Program-made: the position numbers and the translations under genes | Assembly (NCBI RefSeq): GCF_002198675.1 | Contig: NZ_MWLL01000191.1 | Span: 1-64,000, forward strand | Direction: 5' to 3' | DNA length: 64,000 bases | Source: Kineosporia sp. R_H_3 | GTDB lineage: Bacteria > Actinomycetota > Actinomycetes > Actinomycetales > Kineosporiaceae | Notes under the pieces: generated by a model | Databases searched by the model: none | Seen by the model: only the letters and a program-made list of their open reading frames with translations | Told to the model about the DNA's origin: nothing | In this document: in pieces, positions 42,984 through 52,126 of the stretch | How the letters are laid out: every line of letters begins with the position of its first letter | How positions within the stretch are numbered: the stretch's first letter is position 1

Positions 42984-45524
42984 ATGTCCGAACCGCCCAC
43001 CCGCCCGGACCGGCAGCAGATCGGTGGGGCTGGAGCCGAAGGGGAGCCCGCCGTGGAGGGACACGCGGTCAGGGACGCGACGTGGCCGCAGGCTGCGCTC
43101 GGCGGTGTGACGGAGCTCAGGGTGCACGGGGTGGGTGGCACTCCCCCGGCGGACATGCTGGACGCTCTGGATCCGGTGCAGGTCTCGGGGGACCGGACGG
43201 CCGGGGTGTGGCGGGGCCACGACGTGCCGGGTCCGCAGTCACGTCATGTCGAGGCCTACGCGTGGGGCGGGCTCACGGCCCGCGCGGCGTCGCGGGCGCT
43301 GTGGCTGCTGGTGCTGCCGTTCGCATTGGTGAACGTGGCGGGGTGGATGGCCCCGCATCGCGGCGCAAGCGCTTTCCGCGGCGCGGTCCGGGTGATGGGC
43401 GTGGTGGTCACCGGGTTGTACGTGTCGTTCGCGGCGGTCGCGGCGATGGACTTCGCCGCGTACCAGTGCGGCGGCGCCTCGGACCGGGCCAGGGCGTCCT
43501 GCTCGGTGGACACGTGGTGGCTGGTGGGCGAGGGCGGGGTCGCGCCCGACCCGGCGCGGCGCGTGGTGGTCGGCGCGAGCGTGCCGCTGGCGTTGCTGGC
43601 GCTGCTGTGGTGGCTGACCCGGCAGAGCCGGCGCGCCTATGAGCGGTGGGGCGAGCCGGGCTCGGTCGACCTGCCGTCCTCGGACGGTCCGGCCGAGGAC
43701 GGCCTGACCCACCACGGGTTCTGGCGCGGGCAGGGTTACGCCGTGCGCCTCGCGGAGATCCATCTCATGGTCGGGCTCGCCGTCGTCGCCGCACCGCTGG
43801 GGCAGACCGCGTCGGTGCTCAGCGGGTCACGAGCCGGGGCCATGGTGTGGTGGACAGGAGTGGCAACCGTCACCGTGGGCATGGCGCTCGCCGCGGTCAC
43901 CCGGCTGCGCCGCAGGCTCCCGGCGGGGGCCGCCCTGGGATGGGGGCTGGGCCTGACCGCAGTCGCCCTGCTCGTCGCCTGGTTCACCGCAACGCCGCCG
44001 TCTCCCAATGACCCGGCCATCTTGCCCGGGCTCCCGCTGCTGTTCGGGTTCTTCATCCCGACGCTGCTGCCAGGCGTGATCGCCGTCTTCGCGACGGCGT
44101 ACTGGCACGCCGGCGCCCGCCAGGACCCGGACCGGCTGCGGCACGCCCTCACCCCGGCCACCGTCGTCCAGACCGCAGCGATGACGACGCTGGCGATCCA
44201 GTCCGGCGTCGTCCTCTGGGTGGCTCGCTGGCTCGGCGACGCCCGCGCGTTCCACACGGGCGCGACACGTCCGGACATCGAGTACGCGCAGGCGTTCGAG
44301 GTGCTGGCCCGGGCGATCCCCTGGGCGCTGCTGATCCTCGCCGCGTCCGCAGGGCTCGCCTGGGCGAGCGTGGCACGACGCGGCATCGACGACGCCCAGA
44401 CCCGCGCCGACCAGGCCTGGTCCGCCATTGACCGACCCCGAGGATGGTCGGACGGGCGAGACGACCCCAGCTGGCGCTCCTCGTGGCGGCGCGCGGTGAC
44501 CCTGCCGTCGGGGAGCCTGTCGGCGCTGGAATGGGGGTTGTGGGTGACCGCGTCGGCGGGGGTCCTGCCGACCTTCGTGTACTGGGTGCTGTGGACCCGG
44601 GAGAAGATGCGGCAGAACTGGACGACGGACCACATCGAGGTCGACGTCGGCTGGCTGACCCTGCTGCCGGTGTCCCTGTGCACCTGGCTGCTGACGGCGA
44701 TCCCGCTGGTGGCAGTGTTCGTCCTCAGGCACTCCCTGACCCACCCCCGGACGCGGCGCACCGTGGCGATCGCCTGGGACGTCGCCACGTTCTGGCCCCG
44801 GTCGTTCCACCCGCTCGCACCCCCCTCGTACGCCGAACGCGCCGTCCCGGAACTCAAGGCCAGGCTCCAGCGGCTCTGGCGCGGCGACGTCGACCAGGAC
44901 GGCCAGGAGCACCCAGGGGCAGTACTCCTGCTCGGACACAGCCAAGGGTCCGTCCTCGTCACCGCAGCCCTCGCCGCGCTCCCACCGGACGCGCCGATCC
45001 CCGGCCGGCTGTCCGTCGTCACCTACGGCTGCCCCGTACGGCGGCTCTACCAACGACACTTCCCCGCCTACTTCGACGACACCCTCATCACCACCGCCGT
45101 CGACCGCCTCACACCGCCACCTGCCGGCGGAGAGGACGGCGCGGCACCCCCGGACGCACTGCCCGCATGGCGCAACGCCTACCGAGACACCGACTACGTC
45201 GGTCATCGACTGCTCGACCCAGCGGCGCCCTTGCGCGGCGTGGACCTGTACCTGCCAGACCCGCCAACACCGTTCCACCCCACCGGCGACCCGGCCCCAC
45301 CGACCCGCGCCCACGCCGAAGGCGGCTACCGCAGGCAGAGCACCCTGGCCGACATCGTGGCCGCCGAGGCATCACGCCTGCATCACGCACTCCACGCACC
45401 CCAGTCCCCTCGCACGCCACACCACCTCGAACAGATCCACCACGGTCAGAACCACCTTGGGCAGAACCACCTCGAGCAGGACCGCTCCGAAGGAGAGCCT
45501 GCCCGGAGGACGAGCCCGATCTGA
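42984..45524 (+). CDS. Large polytopic membrane protein with C-terminal lipase/hydrolase-like domain
   Basis: An 846-aa protein from ATG 42984. A conserved-looking N-terminal motif TELRVHGVGGTPPADMLDAL precedes about nine to ten membrane helices, for example LWLLVLPFALVNVAGW, VVVGASVPLALLALLWWL, LPLLFGFFIPTLLPGVIAVF and TLLPVSLCTWLLTAIPLVAV. Residues about 620-800 form a soluble alpha/beta hydrolase-like domain with the elbow LLLGHSQGSVLVTAALAALP and the strand RLSVVTYGCPVRRLY. The extreme C-terminus has His/Gln-rich repeats (HHLEQIHHGQNHLGQNHLEQ). Related actinobacterial proteins are annotated only as integral membrane proteins; a membrane lipid hydrolase is plausible. Confidence 0.7.
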   Translation: MSEPPTRPDRQQIGGAGAEGEPAVEGHAVRDATWPQAALGGVTELRVHGVGGTPPADMLDALDPVQVSGDRTAGVWRGHDVPGPQSRHVEAYAWGGLTARAASRALWLLVLPFALVNVAGWMAPHRGASAFRGAVRVMGVVVTGLYVSFAAVAAMDFAAYQCGGASDRARASCSVDTWWLVGEGGVAPDPARRVVVGASVPLALLALLWWLTRQSRRAYERWGEPGSVDLPSSDGPAEDGLTHHGFWRGQGYAVRLAEIHLMVGLAVVAAPLGQTASVLSGSRAGAMVWWTGVATVTVGMALAAVTRLRRRLPAGAALGWGLGLTAVALLVAWFTATPPSPNDPAILPGLPLLFGFFIPTLLPGVIAVFATAYWHAGARQDPDRLRHALTPATVVQTAAMTTLAIQSGVVLWVARWLGDARAFHTGATRPDIEYAQAFEVLARAIPWALLILAASAGLAWASVARRGIDDAQTRADQAWSAIDRPRGWSDGRDDPSWRSSWRRAVTLPSGSLSALEWGLWVTASAGVLPTFVYWVLWTREKMRQNWTTDHIEVDVGWLTLLPVSLCTWLLTAIPLVAVFVLRHSLTHPRTRRTVAIAWDVATFWPRSFHPLAPPSYAERAVPELKARLQRLWRGDVDQDGQEHPGAVLLLGHSQGSVLVTAALAALPPDAPIPGRLSVVTYGCPVRRLYQRHFPAYFDDTLITTAVDRLTPPPAGGEDGAAPPDALPAWRNAYRDTDYVGHRLLDPAAPLRGVDLYLPDPPTPFHPTGDPAPPTRAHAEGGYRRQSTLADIVAAEASRLHHALHAPQSPRTPHHLEQIHHGQNHLGQNHLEQDRSEGEPARRTSPI

Positions 45525-45786
45525 ACGGCCCGGCGTGCCCGGAGCGGACAACGGCTGACCGGACCACCGGATCCCAAGCCGACGTCACCCCGCGTTTTAG
45601 GGGGGTGCACTCGTCGTCGCACGGGAGCCACGGTTGATTCATCGGAAGCGTCAAGATCGTGGATTTGCCGCCGGGCGCCGTGACGCGGCGGTGATGGCCG
45701 GTGATGTATTCAGCCCTCGCGCTGGTCCCTCCGCCTGTTGATCTGCGCGAATATCTGTCGGCTGCTGGGTGACGCAGGGGGCCCGG

Positions 45787-47472
45787 ATGGAAGCGACGAC
45801 GAGAGCCGTCGACATGGTCAAGCGTTTCGAGGGCCTGCGGCTGCAGGCGTACAAGGACCCGGCCGGGGTCCCGACCATCGGGTACGGGACGACCGTCTAC
45901 CCCGACGGCGACAAGGTCCGGCTCGGCGAGTCCATCACCCAGAGCGAGGCGACGGAGTTCCTCGCGTTCGACTGCTCCCGGTTCGCCAAGGCAGTCACCG
46001 GCCTGGTCAAGGGCGTGGCCCTCAACCAGAACCAGTTCGACGCACTGGTGTCGTTCGTCTACAACATCGGCATCGGCGCGTTCCGTGAGAGCACCATGCT
46101 CGACAAGCTCACCGCGAAGGACATCAAGGGCGCCGCCGCCGAGTTCCCCCGGTGGAACAAGGCCACCGTCCCGGTGACCACCGTCGTCAAGGGCGTGAAG
46201 AAGACGACCAGGGTGAAGAAGGTCCTGCCCGGGTTGGTGAAGCGACGCGCAGCCGAGCGCGCCCTGTTCGAGACCGCCGCAAAGCCGGCCCCGGCCGGCA
46301 CCACCGGGCCCGCTGGTACCCCTGTCACCGCCGGCACCGCTGCGGCGTTCGTCGGCCCACCGGACGAACCGCCCCCGGTCTCCGTCACGGTTCTCGACCG
46401 CGCCGGCGCCACCGTCGTGGTCCTCACCGACGCCACCGGCCAGGTCACCGACATCCTCCAGATGCCCGACCGGGCCGCGGCCAGCATGGCCGCACTGCTG
46501 CGCTACTACCCGAGCCTGAAGACGTTCACCGTCGCCGCAGCCGGCGCGCCCGTCCCGGACGGCGACGTCCGGCTGTTCGTCGCCGGCCCGCGCCCGGTCC
46601 CGACCGTGGAGAAGGCACCCACGCTGGAGCGCGCGTTCATCGAACGCGGCTCGGCCGACGGACCCAAGTTCCCCGGCAACGACATCAAGGAACTCCAGGC
46701 CCGGCTGCGCGACCTCGGCTACTACGAGGGGCCCACCAGCGGCAGCTTCGACAGTGCCACCCACGCCGCCGCCGTCGCGTTCCAGACCGACCACTTCGGC
46801 GTCGCCGAGGCCAACGGCAAGGTCGGCCCCAAGACCTGGGGCAAGCTGTTCCCGGTCGGCGCACCCAAGGTGGCGATGAAGCCCGCGCCCAAGCCCGCCC
46901 CCAAGGCAGCACCGAAGCCTGCGAAAGGCAAGCCTGCGGTGGGCAAGGCGCCCGCCAAGAAGCCTGCGGTCAACAGCGGCGGGAAGACCTACCTCTACCT
47001 GAGCGACACCAAGAAGCTGGAGAAGAAGACCGGCCTTCGGCTTCTCAAGCTCGAGTACGTCCGCGACGGGAAGACCATCGACAGCATCGAGGTCTACTCC
47101 GGCGTCCCCAGCCGACAACGGTTCCGCAAGGGCCGCGACAGCCGGATGGGCTCCAACGAACCCCTCCCCGAAGGCCGCTGGTTCATCCACGACATCCTCT
47201 GGAAGGACAGCCCGGACAAGTACTACGGCAAGGTCTGGAGCGCCGCCCAAGGACCGGCGAAGATCAACCTCAGCTACAAGGAACCCGGCCGCACACAACG
47301 CCAGGCAATACAGATCCACATCGACGGCAACCGCCGCAGCTCCCCCGGGACCGCCGGCTGCGTCGGGATCCGCAACGTCGCAGACTTCAAGACCCTCGTG
47401 GCCTGGCTCCGCGACACCGACCCCCGAGACCTCTACGTCGACTACGGCCTGAAGACCATCAAGCGACCCTGA
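45787..47472 (+). CDS. Trimodular peptidoglycan-active protein: GH24 lysozyme, PG-binding, L,D-transpeptidase-like
   Basis: A 561-aa protein; ATG 45787 (GTG 45769 possible). No signal peptide. Residues 1-150 are a phage-type GH24 lysozyme: VKRFEGLRLQAYKDPAGVPT then IGYGTT, with E15, D24 and T30 spaced like the T4 lysozyme triad. About 150-295 is an unassigned middle region. About 298-355 is a peptidoglycan-binding domain (DIKELQARLRDLGYYEGPTS, VGPKTWGKLF). After a Lys/Pro/Ala linker, residues about 395-561 end in IQIHIDGNRRSSPGTAGCVG, the His and Cys core of YkuD/DUF2778-like L,D-transpeptidases. It would cut glycan strands and cut or exchange peptide cross-links. A small holin-like gene follows at 47591. 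Either a phage-derived lysis module or a secreted toxin. Confidence 0.85.
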   Translation: MEATTRAVDMVKRFEGLRLQAYKDPAGVPTIGYGTTVYPDGDKVRLGESITQSEATEFLAFDCSRFAKAVTGLVKGVALNQNQFDALVSFVYNIGIGAFRESTMLDKLTAKDIKGAAAEFPRWNKATVPVTTVVKGVKKTTRVKKVLPGLVKRRAAERALFETAAKPAPAGTTGPAGTPVTAGTAAAFVGPPDEPPPVSVTVLDRAGATVVVLTDATGQVTDILQMPDRAAASMAALLRYYPSLKTFTVAAAGAPVPDGDVRLFVAGPRPVPTVEKAPTLERAFIERGSADGPKFPGNDIKELQARLRDLGYYEGPTSGSFDSATHAAAVAFQTDHFGVAEANGKVGPKTWGKLFPVGAPKVAMKPAPKPAPKAAPKPAKGKPAVGKAPAKKPAVNSGGKTYLYLSDTKKLEKKTGLRLLKLEYVRDGKTIDSIEVYSGVPSRQRFRKGRDSRMGSNEPLPEGRWFIHDILWKDSPDKYYGKVWSAAQGPAKINLSYKEPGRTQRQAIQIHIDGNRRSSPGTAGCVGIRNVADFKTLVAWLRDTDPRDLYVDYGLKTIKRP

Positions 47473-47590
47473 CCAGCGCAGGCCTGGCAGTCACCACGTC
47501 AGCACCCATCCGACCCACGATCCCTAGGTCGAAGCCCCCGCGTCCACAACGATCAACGAGGTGGCACGAGTCAGGTCGAAGGAGTGGACC

Positions 47591-47815
47591 ATGCAGAACT
47601 TCCTGAAGGACATCGTTTCGGCAAGGACTCGTCAGCAGGTGTACGCCGCCTACTCACTGGTCGGCCTCACGTTGGGATGCGTCCAGGCGGGCCTCGGTGC
47701 GATCGACTCAGGGACGCCCGACTGGCTGAAAGCTTCGTTGGCCGTCTACGCATTCTTCGGAACCGCGATAGGCGTGACCGCAGCCAGCAATGTGAACCCG
47801 CCGCCCGAGCAGTAG
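47591..47815 (+). CDS. Small membrane protein, holin-like
   Basis: A 74-aa protein; ATG 47591 with AAGGAG 6 nt upstream. Two hydrophobic helices, YAAYSLVGLTLGCVQAGLGA and LKASLAVYAFFGTAIGVTAA, separated by a short polar turn (DSGTPDW). This is the layout of small actinophage holins. Its place 118 bp after the lysozyme-like gene supports a lysis pair, but no other phage gene is nearby. Confidence 0.6.
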   Translation: MQNFLKDIVSARTRQQVYAAYSLVGLTLGCVQAGLGAIDSGTPDWLKASLAVYAFFGTAIGVTAASNVNPPPEQ

Positions 47816-48078
47816 CCGAATGCAGTCGGTCGGCCGAACGATGCCGGATTCTGGGCCGACATCTGGAGGCACTATCCGGGCCGCCCCGCAGCGGATACCG
47901 GTGACGTCGTCCAGCAGGTTCTGGCGGCCGTCGGCGCGACACGCGCAACCGGTAGAGGCGGCTTGTCGCGCCATGAATCCTCCGACCTGCCGGAAGGGTT
48001 CCCGTGGGGCACCCGGTGCCGTGTCTCGGTGGTTCCATCAGGGTGGTGCAACGACAAGGACCGGGGCAGACTCCGGGC

Positions 48079-48345
48079 ATGACGATCGAACTGTGGTGGC
48101 CGCAACTGCCGCCCGGGACGCGCGAGTGGCTCATGGCCAACAACGGCGATGCCGTGCCGGCCACGCTCCTCGCAGAGATCGAAGCGGCGGGTGGACCTGC
48201 CGCGTCCGATCCTTGGTGGTCTGAGCAAGAAGGATCGACTGGTCGATGCATGCCTGACGACGCCATTGACTGGATCGAGGAGGCCGCCAACGCCGAAGGG
48301 ACTGCGGGCCCCGGAACGGGAGCCCAGCCCGGGTCCCCGGCCTGA
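48079..48345 (+). CDS. Small hypothetical protein
   Basis: An 88-aa acidic protein from ATG 48079. Its core reads LPPGTREWLMANNGDAVPAT, LLAEIEAAGGPAASDPWWSE and PDDAIDWIEEAAN, a conserved-looking single helical domain. Small proteins of this style recur in actinobacteria without assigned function. No clear ribosome binding site. Confidence 0.5.
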   Translation: MTIELWWPQLPPGTREWLMANNGDAVPATLLAEIEAAGGPAASDPWWSEQEGSTGRCMPDDAIDWIEEAANAEGTAGPGTGAQPGSPA

Positions 48346-49008
48346 CGGACGGATGGCCCTCGAGATCCTCCGGGAACGCGATCTGGCGGAACGTCCGGTG
48401 CGCCGCGACGGAAACGGGGCCACTGGGATCGCCGACGGCCCACGCCGACACACTCCTTCCGGAACTGCTCGACTTCCTGAGGTCCACCGAGGTGTTCACC
48501 TACGACGAGGCACGATGGCGCCGCCGGCTCACCGCGGCGTCCACGTCACCGGCGCCGCCGACAGCGACGACTCCGATCGACCTCAGGAACGCCGCCCTCC
48601 CGCCGTCCGGGGACGCGGTGCTCCCGCACGCGGCAGGAAGCTCCGGCTCGCCCTCCGACCGGCTCGAGCACCAAGGTCAGGCAACGTTCGACGGCGCCGC
48701 AGATCCGACTCCGTGATCCACTCGCCCGACCCGTGGCGTCGGCTGCCCGTCGAGCGGACCCGATCACTCGGTGCGAGCTCGCCGACCGCCCGGCCCTCCC
48801 CCCCTCGTGGCTCCGTCAAGGACCGCACACTGGCGGAGCCACGAGGTACCACCGACCGGCTGCCGCACGCACGCACGCGCGACTCGCCCGTACTCCCACC
48901 CACCACGGATCGGTCCCGCCCGGCACATGTCGAGCCCACGCGACGTCGAACGGCCGGCTGCGGCAGGCGGTCAGGCCCGGGGCACGGGTCCGTGTCCGTC
49001 GGTGCGCC
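48346..49008. other. Region without a supported gene, with a coding-like stretch
   Basis: One + frame between about 48420 and 48716 reads TLLPELLDFLRSTEVFTYDE and ARWRRRL before turning Pro/Ala-rich, and ends at 48716. It has no start codon with a ribosome binding site, so it may be a decayed or very short gene. Nothing else is recognisable. Confidence 0.35.
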
Positions 49009-49491
49009 TCAGCGGGATCGGCGCCGGGCCTGCAGCCGAGCGAGCAGCTGCAGGCCTCCTCGCTCAGCGGGCGGCGGCTCGCGACGACCGGCGCACGCGA
49101 GGGCGGTCGACAGGGCATCCAAGATCCGTTGACGCCGCACCGGTTTCGTCACGAAGGCATCGGCGCCGTGCGCAAGGCCGATCTCGACGTCGAGGTCGTC
49201 CGAGCGCGCGGTGACGAGCACGAGACGAGGTCGTGGCGGGCCACCGGCGACTCGGACGGCGTCGGCCGTCCGTCGGCAGATCTCGGCACCGGAGATGTCC
49301 GGCAGCAACCAGTCGACCAGGACGACGTCGGGCTCGAACCAGGCAATGGCCTCGATCGCCGAGATCCCGTCGCGGACGGACAACGTCTCGTAGCCGCCGC
49401 GCCGGGCGGCGCGCTCCATGAGCTCGCGGTCGTCGGGGTCGTCGTCCACCACGAGGACACGGGTGCCACGCACGGCTGACGGGGTCGTCAT
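49009..49491 (-). CDS. Stand-alone receiver-domain response regulator
   Basis: A 160-aa protein; ATG 49491 overlaps the stop of the next upstream gene (ATGA). Receiver: RVLVVDDDPDDRELMERAAR, phospho-Asp in VVLVDWLLPDISG, Thr in LVTARSD, Lys in AFVTKPVRR. About 35 extra residues follow without a DNA-binding fold. It belongs to a group of receivers in this island that must pass phosphate or bind a partner protein. Confidence 0.88.
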   Translation of the reverse strand: MTTPSAVRGTRVLVVDDDPDDRELMERAARRGGYETLSVRDGISAIEAIAWFEPDVVLVDWLLPDISGAEICRRTADAVRVAGGPPRPRLVLVTARSDDLDVEIGLAHGADAFVTKPVRRQRILDALSTALACAGRREPPPAERGGLQLLARLQARRRSR

Positions 49492-49991
49492 GACTGACCG
49501 TCAAGGAGCCTGCGGACCTGGCGGACGAGACCGGTCGGGCTGACGGGCTTGACGATGTAGTCGTCGACACCGCTGAGGAAGCAGCGCAGCTCAGCGTCGA
49601 AGGACGAGCGGGCCGTGACGGCCACGACAGGGATCGAGCGCCTGAACCGCTGGTGCCTGATCGTCTCGCAGAGGTCGAGGCCGTCACCGTCGGGCAGGCC
49701 GATGTCCAGCGTGACGGCGTCGACCTGCCAGCTGCGCAGGATCGCGAACGCTGACGCGCGGTCTGCCGCGCGCAGGACGTCGATGCCGTCGCGCTCGAGC
49801 GCACCAGACATCAGGTCACGGGTGTCGTCGTCGTCCTCGACGACCAGGACGACCGGGCGCGAGGCCCGGACGGGCTCTCGCCGGGGGCCGTCGACGAACA
49901 CCGGGCGGAGGTCGATCGTGATGTCTGCGTCTGGCTCCAGGGAACCGTGCGTCTGTCGGCCGCTGCCGACGGGGAGCTGGTTCGTACTCAT
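49488..49991 (-). CDS. Stand-alone receiver-domain response regulator with N-terminal extension
   Basis: A 167-aa protein; ATG 49991 chosen as the better of two in-frame starts. About 45 polar residues precede the receiver (PVVLVVEDDDDTRDLMSGAL, DAVTLDIGLPDGDGLD, VVAVTARSS, DDYIVKPVSPTG). No output domain. Overlaps the following receiver gene by 4 bp. Confidence 0.87.
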   Translation of the reverse strand: MSTNQLPVGSGRQTHGSLEPDADITIDLRPVFVDGPRREPVRASRPVVLVVEDDDDTRDLMSGALERDGIDVLRAADRASAFAILRSWQVDAVTLDIGLPDGDGLDLCETIRHQRFRRSIPVVAVTARSSFDAELRCFLSGVDDYIVKPVSPTGLVRQVRRLLDGQS

Positions 49992-50069
49992 GTCGATCAC
50001 CCACTTCGGGATCCACGAGTCGGGGTCCTGCACTGTCGGATCGAGGTCGATGGGCTACCGACCCCCACT

Positions 50070-50115
50070 ACTTGCAGTGGTCGCTCATGTACTTAGTGCA
50101 ATAGTGATGGGTGTG
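50070..50115. promoter_or_regulatory. AT-richer promoter block of the receiver operon
   Basis: In a very G+C-rich area this block contains CTTGCA, TCATG, CTTAGT and AGTGCAATAGTGAT. The AGTGCAA-GTGAT arrangement and the CTTGCA/TCATG/CTTAGT order recur at 55760-55806 before the other kinase/receiver pair. It lies about 80 bp upstream of the receiver gene at 49991, so a shared promoter or operator is likely. Confidence 0.45.
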
Positions 50116-50178
50116 GAGCGCGGATGCCAGTGCAACACCGTCCGGTTCGGCGAGGCTGCCGTCCGGTCGGTCGCGGAG

Positions 50179-50643
50179 CTACAGCAGCTTGTCGATCACG
50201 TCGATGAGGACGCTGCGCTGCAGAGGCTTGCGCAGGTGCGCGACAGCCCCCTGACCGAGGCTGGTCGACTTCGGTGCTCGTCGCGGCTGTGCGGTCATCG
50301 TGACCACCGGAACGGTGCTGTCGACGTGCGCGTGGATCTCGTGAAGGACCTCGATGCCGTCCACGCCGGGCATCACGACGTCGACGATGATGACGTCGAA
50401 CGGTCCCGACATCGCGGCCTCCACCCCCGACGGACCGTCAGGGGCGGTCACGACCGACATGCCCCGGCTGCGCACCATCGCCGCAACCAGGTCCCGGGTG
50501 TCTTCGTCGTCGTCGACGACGAGCACCCTCGGATGCGTGTACAGCCAGCCGAGGTCCGGGTCATCGGTCTCGTCCGGGTCCCCACGCCTGCCCCCGACGT
50601 CGGTGCTCGGTCCCGTCACGTGCGGTTCCTGCCGTGTTCTCAT
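50179..50643 (-). CDS. Stand-alone receiver-domain response regulator
   Basis: A 154-aa protein from ATG 50643. After about 37 polar residues comes the receiver: RVLVVDDDEDTRDLVAAMVR, DVIIVDVVMPGVDG, VVTMTAQ, AHLRKPLQRS. No DNA-binding domain. Divergent from the Hpt gene (50748). Confidence 0.88.
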   Translation of the reverse strand: MRTRQEPHVTGPSTDVGGRRGDPDETDDPDLGWLYTHPRVLVVDDDEDTRDLVAAMVRSRGMSVVTAPDGPSGVEAAMSGPFDVIIVDVVMPGVDGIEVLHEIHAHVDSTVPVVTMTAQPRRAPKSTSLGQGAVAHLRKPLQRSVLIDVIDKLL

Positions 50644-50747
50644 GACCAGCGACCTCCTGAGGTCGGGCGAAGGATTTGCGCGTCATCGGCATGGTGGCCG
50701 CCAACCTTGAGCGGTGTCGCGACGCGGTTCTCGGGCGGGACGGTGTC

Positions 50748-51164
50748 ATGAGCGCGGGCGCAGCGACCCCCGAGGAGTGCTCCGTCCGCGCTCGCGTCCA
50801 GGAGATCCTCGGGGACGGCAGCCCCGAAGAGGTCGCGCTGGCGTGCCGAATGGTCGACGGGTTCCCGGCCAAGGCTGCCCGTCTGCTGGGCGACTTCGAC
50901 ACCGCGTGCGACGTGTCGGACGTCGATGGTGCGGCACGAGCCCTGCACACACTCAAGGGCACTGCATTGAACCTCGGCCTCGATGCGCTGGCGCAGACGT
51001 GTCAGTCGCGGGAGGACCTGGTGCGCAGCGGCGCCGGCTCCTCGGACACGGAGCGGCTGCGGTCGGGCGTCCTCGACCTGGTGGCTGACGGAACCCTTGT
51101 CCTGCAGCAGGTCGCCGTGGGTCTGCCGCGGGACGCCGGCCGGCAGGTCACCCGGTCGGCGTAG
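50748..51164 (+). CDS. Histidine phosphotransfer (Hpt) protein
   Basis: A 138-aa helical protein from ATG 50748. The phospho-accepting motif is ALHTLKGTALNLGLDALAQT (His about 66), preceded by the helix LLGDFDTACDVSDVDGAARA. Hpt proteins shuttle phosphoryl groups between receivers. Its presence among stand-alone receivers argues for a multi-step phosphorelay. It is followed 77 bp later by another receiver gene. Confidence 0.85.
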   Translation: MSAGAATPEECSVRARVQEILGDGSPEEVALACRMVDGFPAKAARLLGDFDTACDVSDVDGAARALHTLKGTALNLGLDALAQTCQSREDLVRSGAGSSDTERLRSGVLDLVADGTLVLQQVAVGLPRDAGRQVTRSA

Positions 51165-51241
51165 CCAGTTCGGGTCCTGCGCCGCCGAAGACGACGCTCT
51201 GCCGCTGCTGAACGCACTGCCGTACCGAGCCAGGAGGACAC

Positions 51242-51670
51242 GTGCCCATCGCGAGCATCCCGCGTCGGTCCGCCGCGCATGTCCCTGACAGGGGCGGCGA
51301 GGGCGCACCGCCGCCTCGCATCCTTGTCGTGGACGATGATGCAGACGACCGCGAGCTCGTCGCCGCCTTCCTACGGCGAGACGGGCTGACGGTCGTGACG
51401 GCCGCAGGCGGACGGGAAGCGGTCCGGGTGGCGACGTCGCAGCCGTTCGACGCCGTGGTGCTGGACGTCGTGATGCCCGAGCGTGACGGCTGGCAGGTCG
51501 GCCAGGAGCTGGCTTCTGTGTTCGTGGATCGCCCGGTCCCGTTGGTGATGATGAGCTCTCTGCCGGTCGCCGCCGCGATGCCGCGCAGCTTCGAGGGCGG
51601 AGCCGCGGCTCACGTGGCGAAGCCGATCAACGCGTCGGTCCTGGTCTCGACGCTTCGAGAGCTCGTCTAG
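51242..51670 (+). CDS. Stand-alone receiver-domain response regulator
   Basis: A 142-aa protein from GTG 51242, with AGGAGG 5 nt upstream. Receiver: RILVVDDDADDRELVAAFLR, DAVVLDVVMPERDG, LVMMSSLP, AHVAKPINASV. Single domain. Convergent with the next receiver, the two reading frames overlapping by 4 bp at their stops. Confidence 0.88.
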   Translation: MPIASIPRRSAAHVPDRGGEGAPPPRILVVDDDADDRELVAAFLRRDGLTVVTAAGGREAVRVATSQPFDAVVLDVVMPERDGWQVGQELASVFVDRPVPLVMMSSLPVAAAMPRSFEGGAAAHVAKPINASVLVSTLRELV

Positions 51671-52110
51671 CGGCGGTCACCGGCTCGTGGACCGGTGGCT
51701 TCCGCCGGCACGGCGGATGCCGTGCCCCCGGGCGTGCGGCCCCGCTCGAGAGCAAGCACGACCTGAGCGGCGATGTCGCGTGGGCTGAACGGTTTCATGA
51801 TGTAGCCGTCCGCTCCGGCATCCCTGCCACGCAAGGCGTCCTGCGGCGTCCCTCGGGCGCTGAGCATGAGGACCGGCAGCCCCGCGGTCCGGGGGTCGGC
51901 GCGCAGCGTGCGGCAGGTGGTCTCGCCGTCCATGACGGGCATCATCCCGTCGAGGAGGACGAGGTCCGTCGGCACGCCCTGGTCGTGCAGGGCGGTGACG
52001 GCCGCCGCGCCGTCGTGCACCACGTGCACGTCGTGGCCCATCGAGGTCAGCTTCAGCCGGATCAGGTCGCAGATGTCCTCGTCGTCGTCCACCACAAGGA
52101 TGTTCGCCAT
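51667..52110 (-). CDS. Stand-alone receiver-domain response regulator
   Basis: A 147-aa protein from ATG 52110, with GAGGAG upstream. Receiver: NILVVDDDEDICDLIRLKLT, DLVLLDGMMPVMDGE, LMLSARGT, GYIMKPFSPRD. It ends in a short Arg/Ala/Gly-rich tail. Sixteen bp downstream of, and codirectional with, the hybrid kinase gene, so the two are co-expressed and probably a signalling pair. Confidence 0.9.
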   Translation of the reverse strand: MANILVVDDDEDICDLIRLKLTSMGHDVHVVHDGAAAVTALHDQGVPTDLVLLDGMMPVMDGETTCRTLRADPRTAGLPVLMLSARGTPQDALRGRDAGADGYIMKPFSPRDIAAQVVLALERGRTPGGTASAVPAEATGPRAGDRR

Positions 52111-52126
52111 CCGTCCTCCTCGTCGA

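Noticed and set aside
43827-45314. 495-codon reverse frame inside the 846-aa membrane protein gene
   Set aside because: No membrane helices or motifs; the + strand product is coherent.
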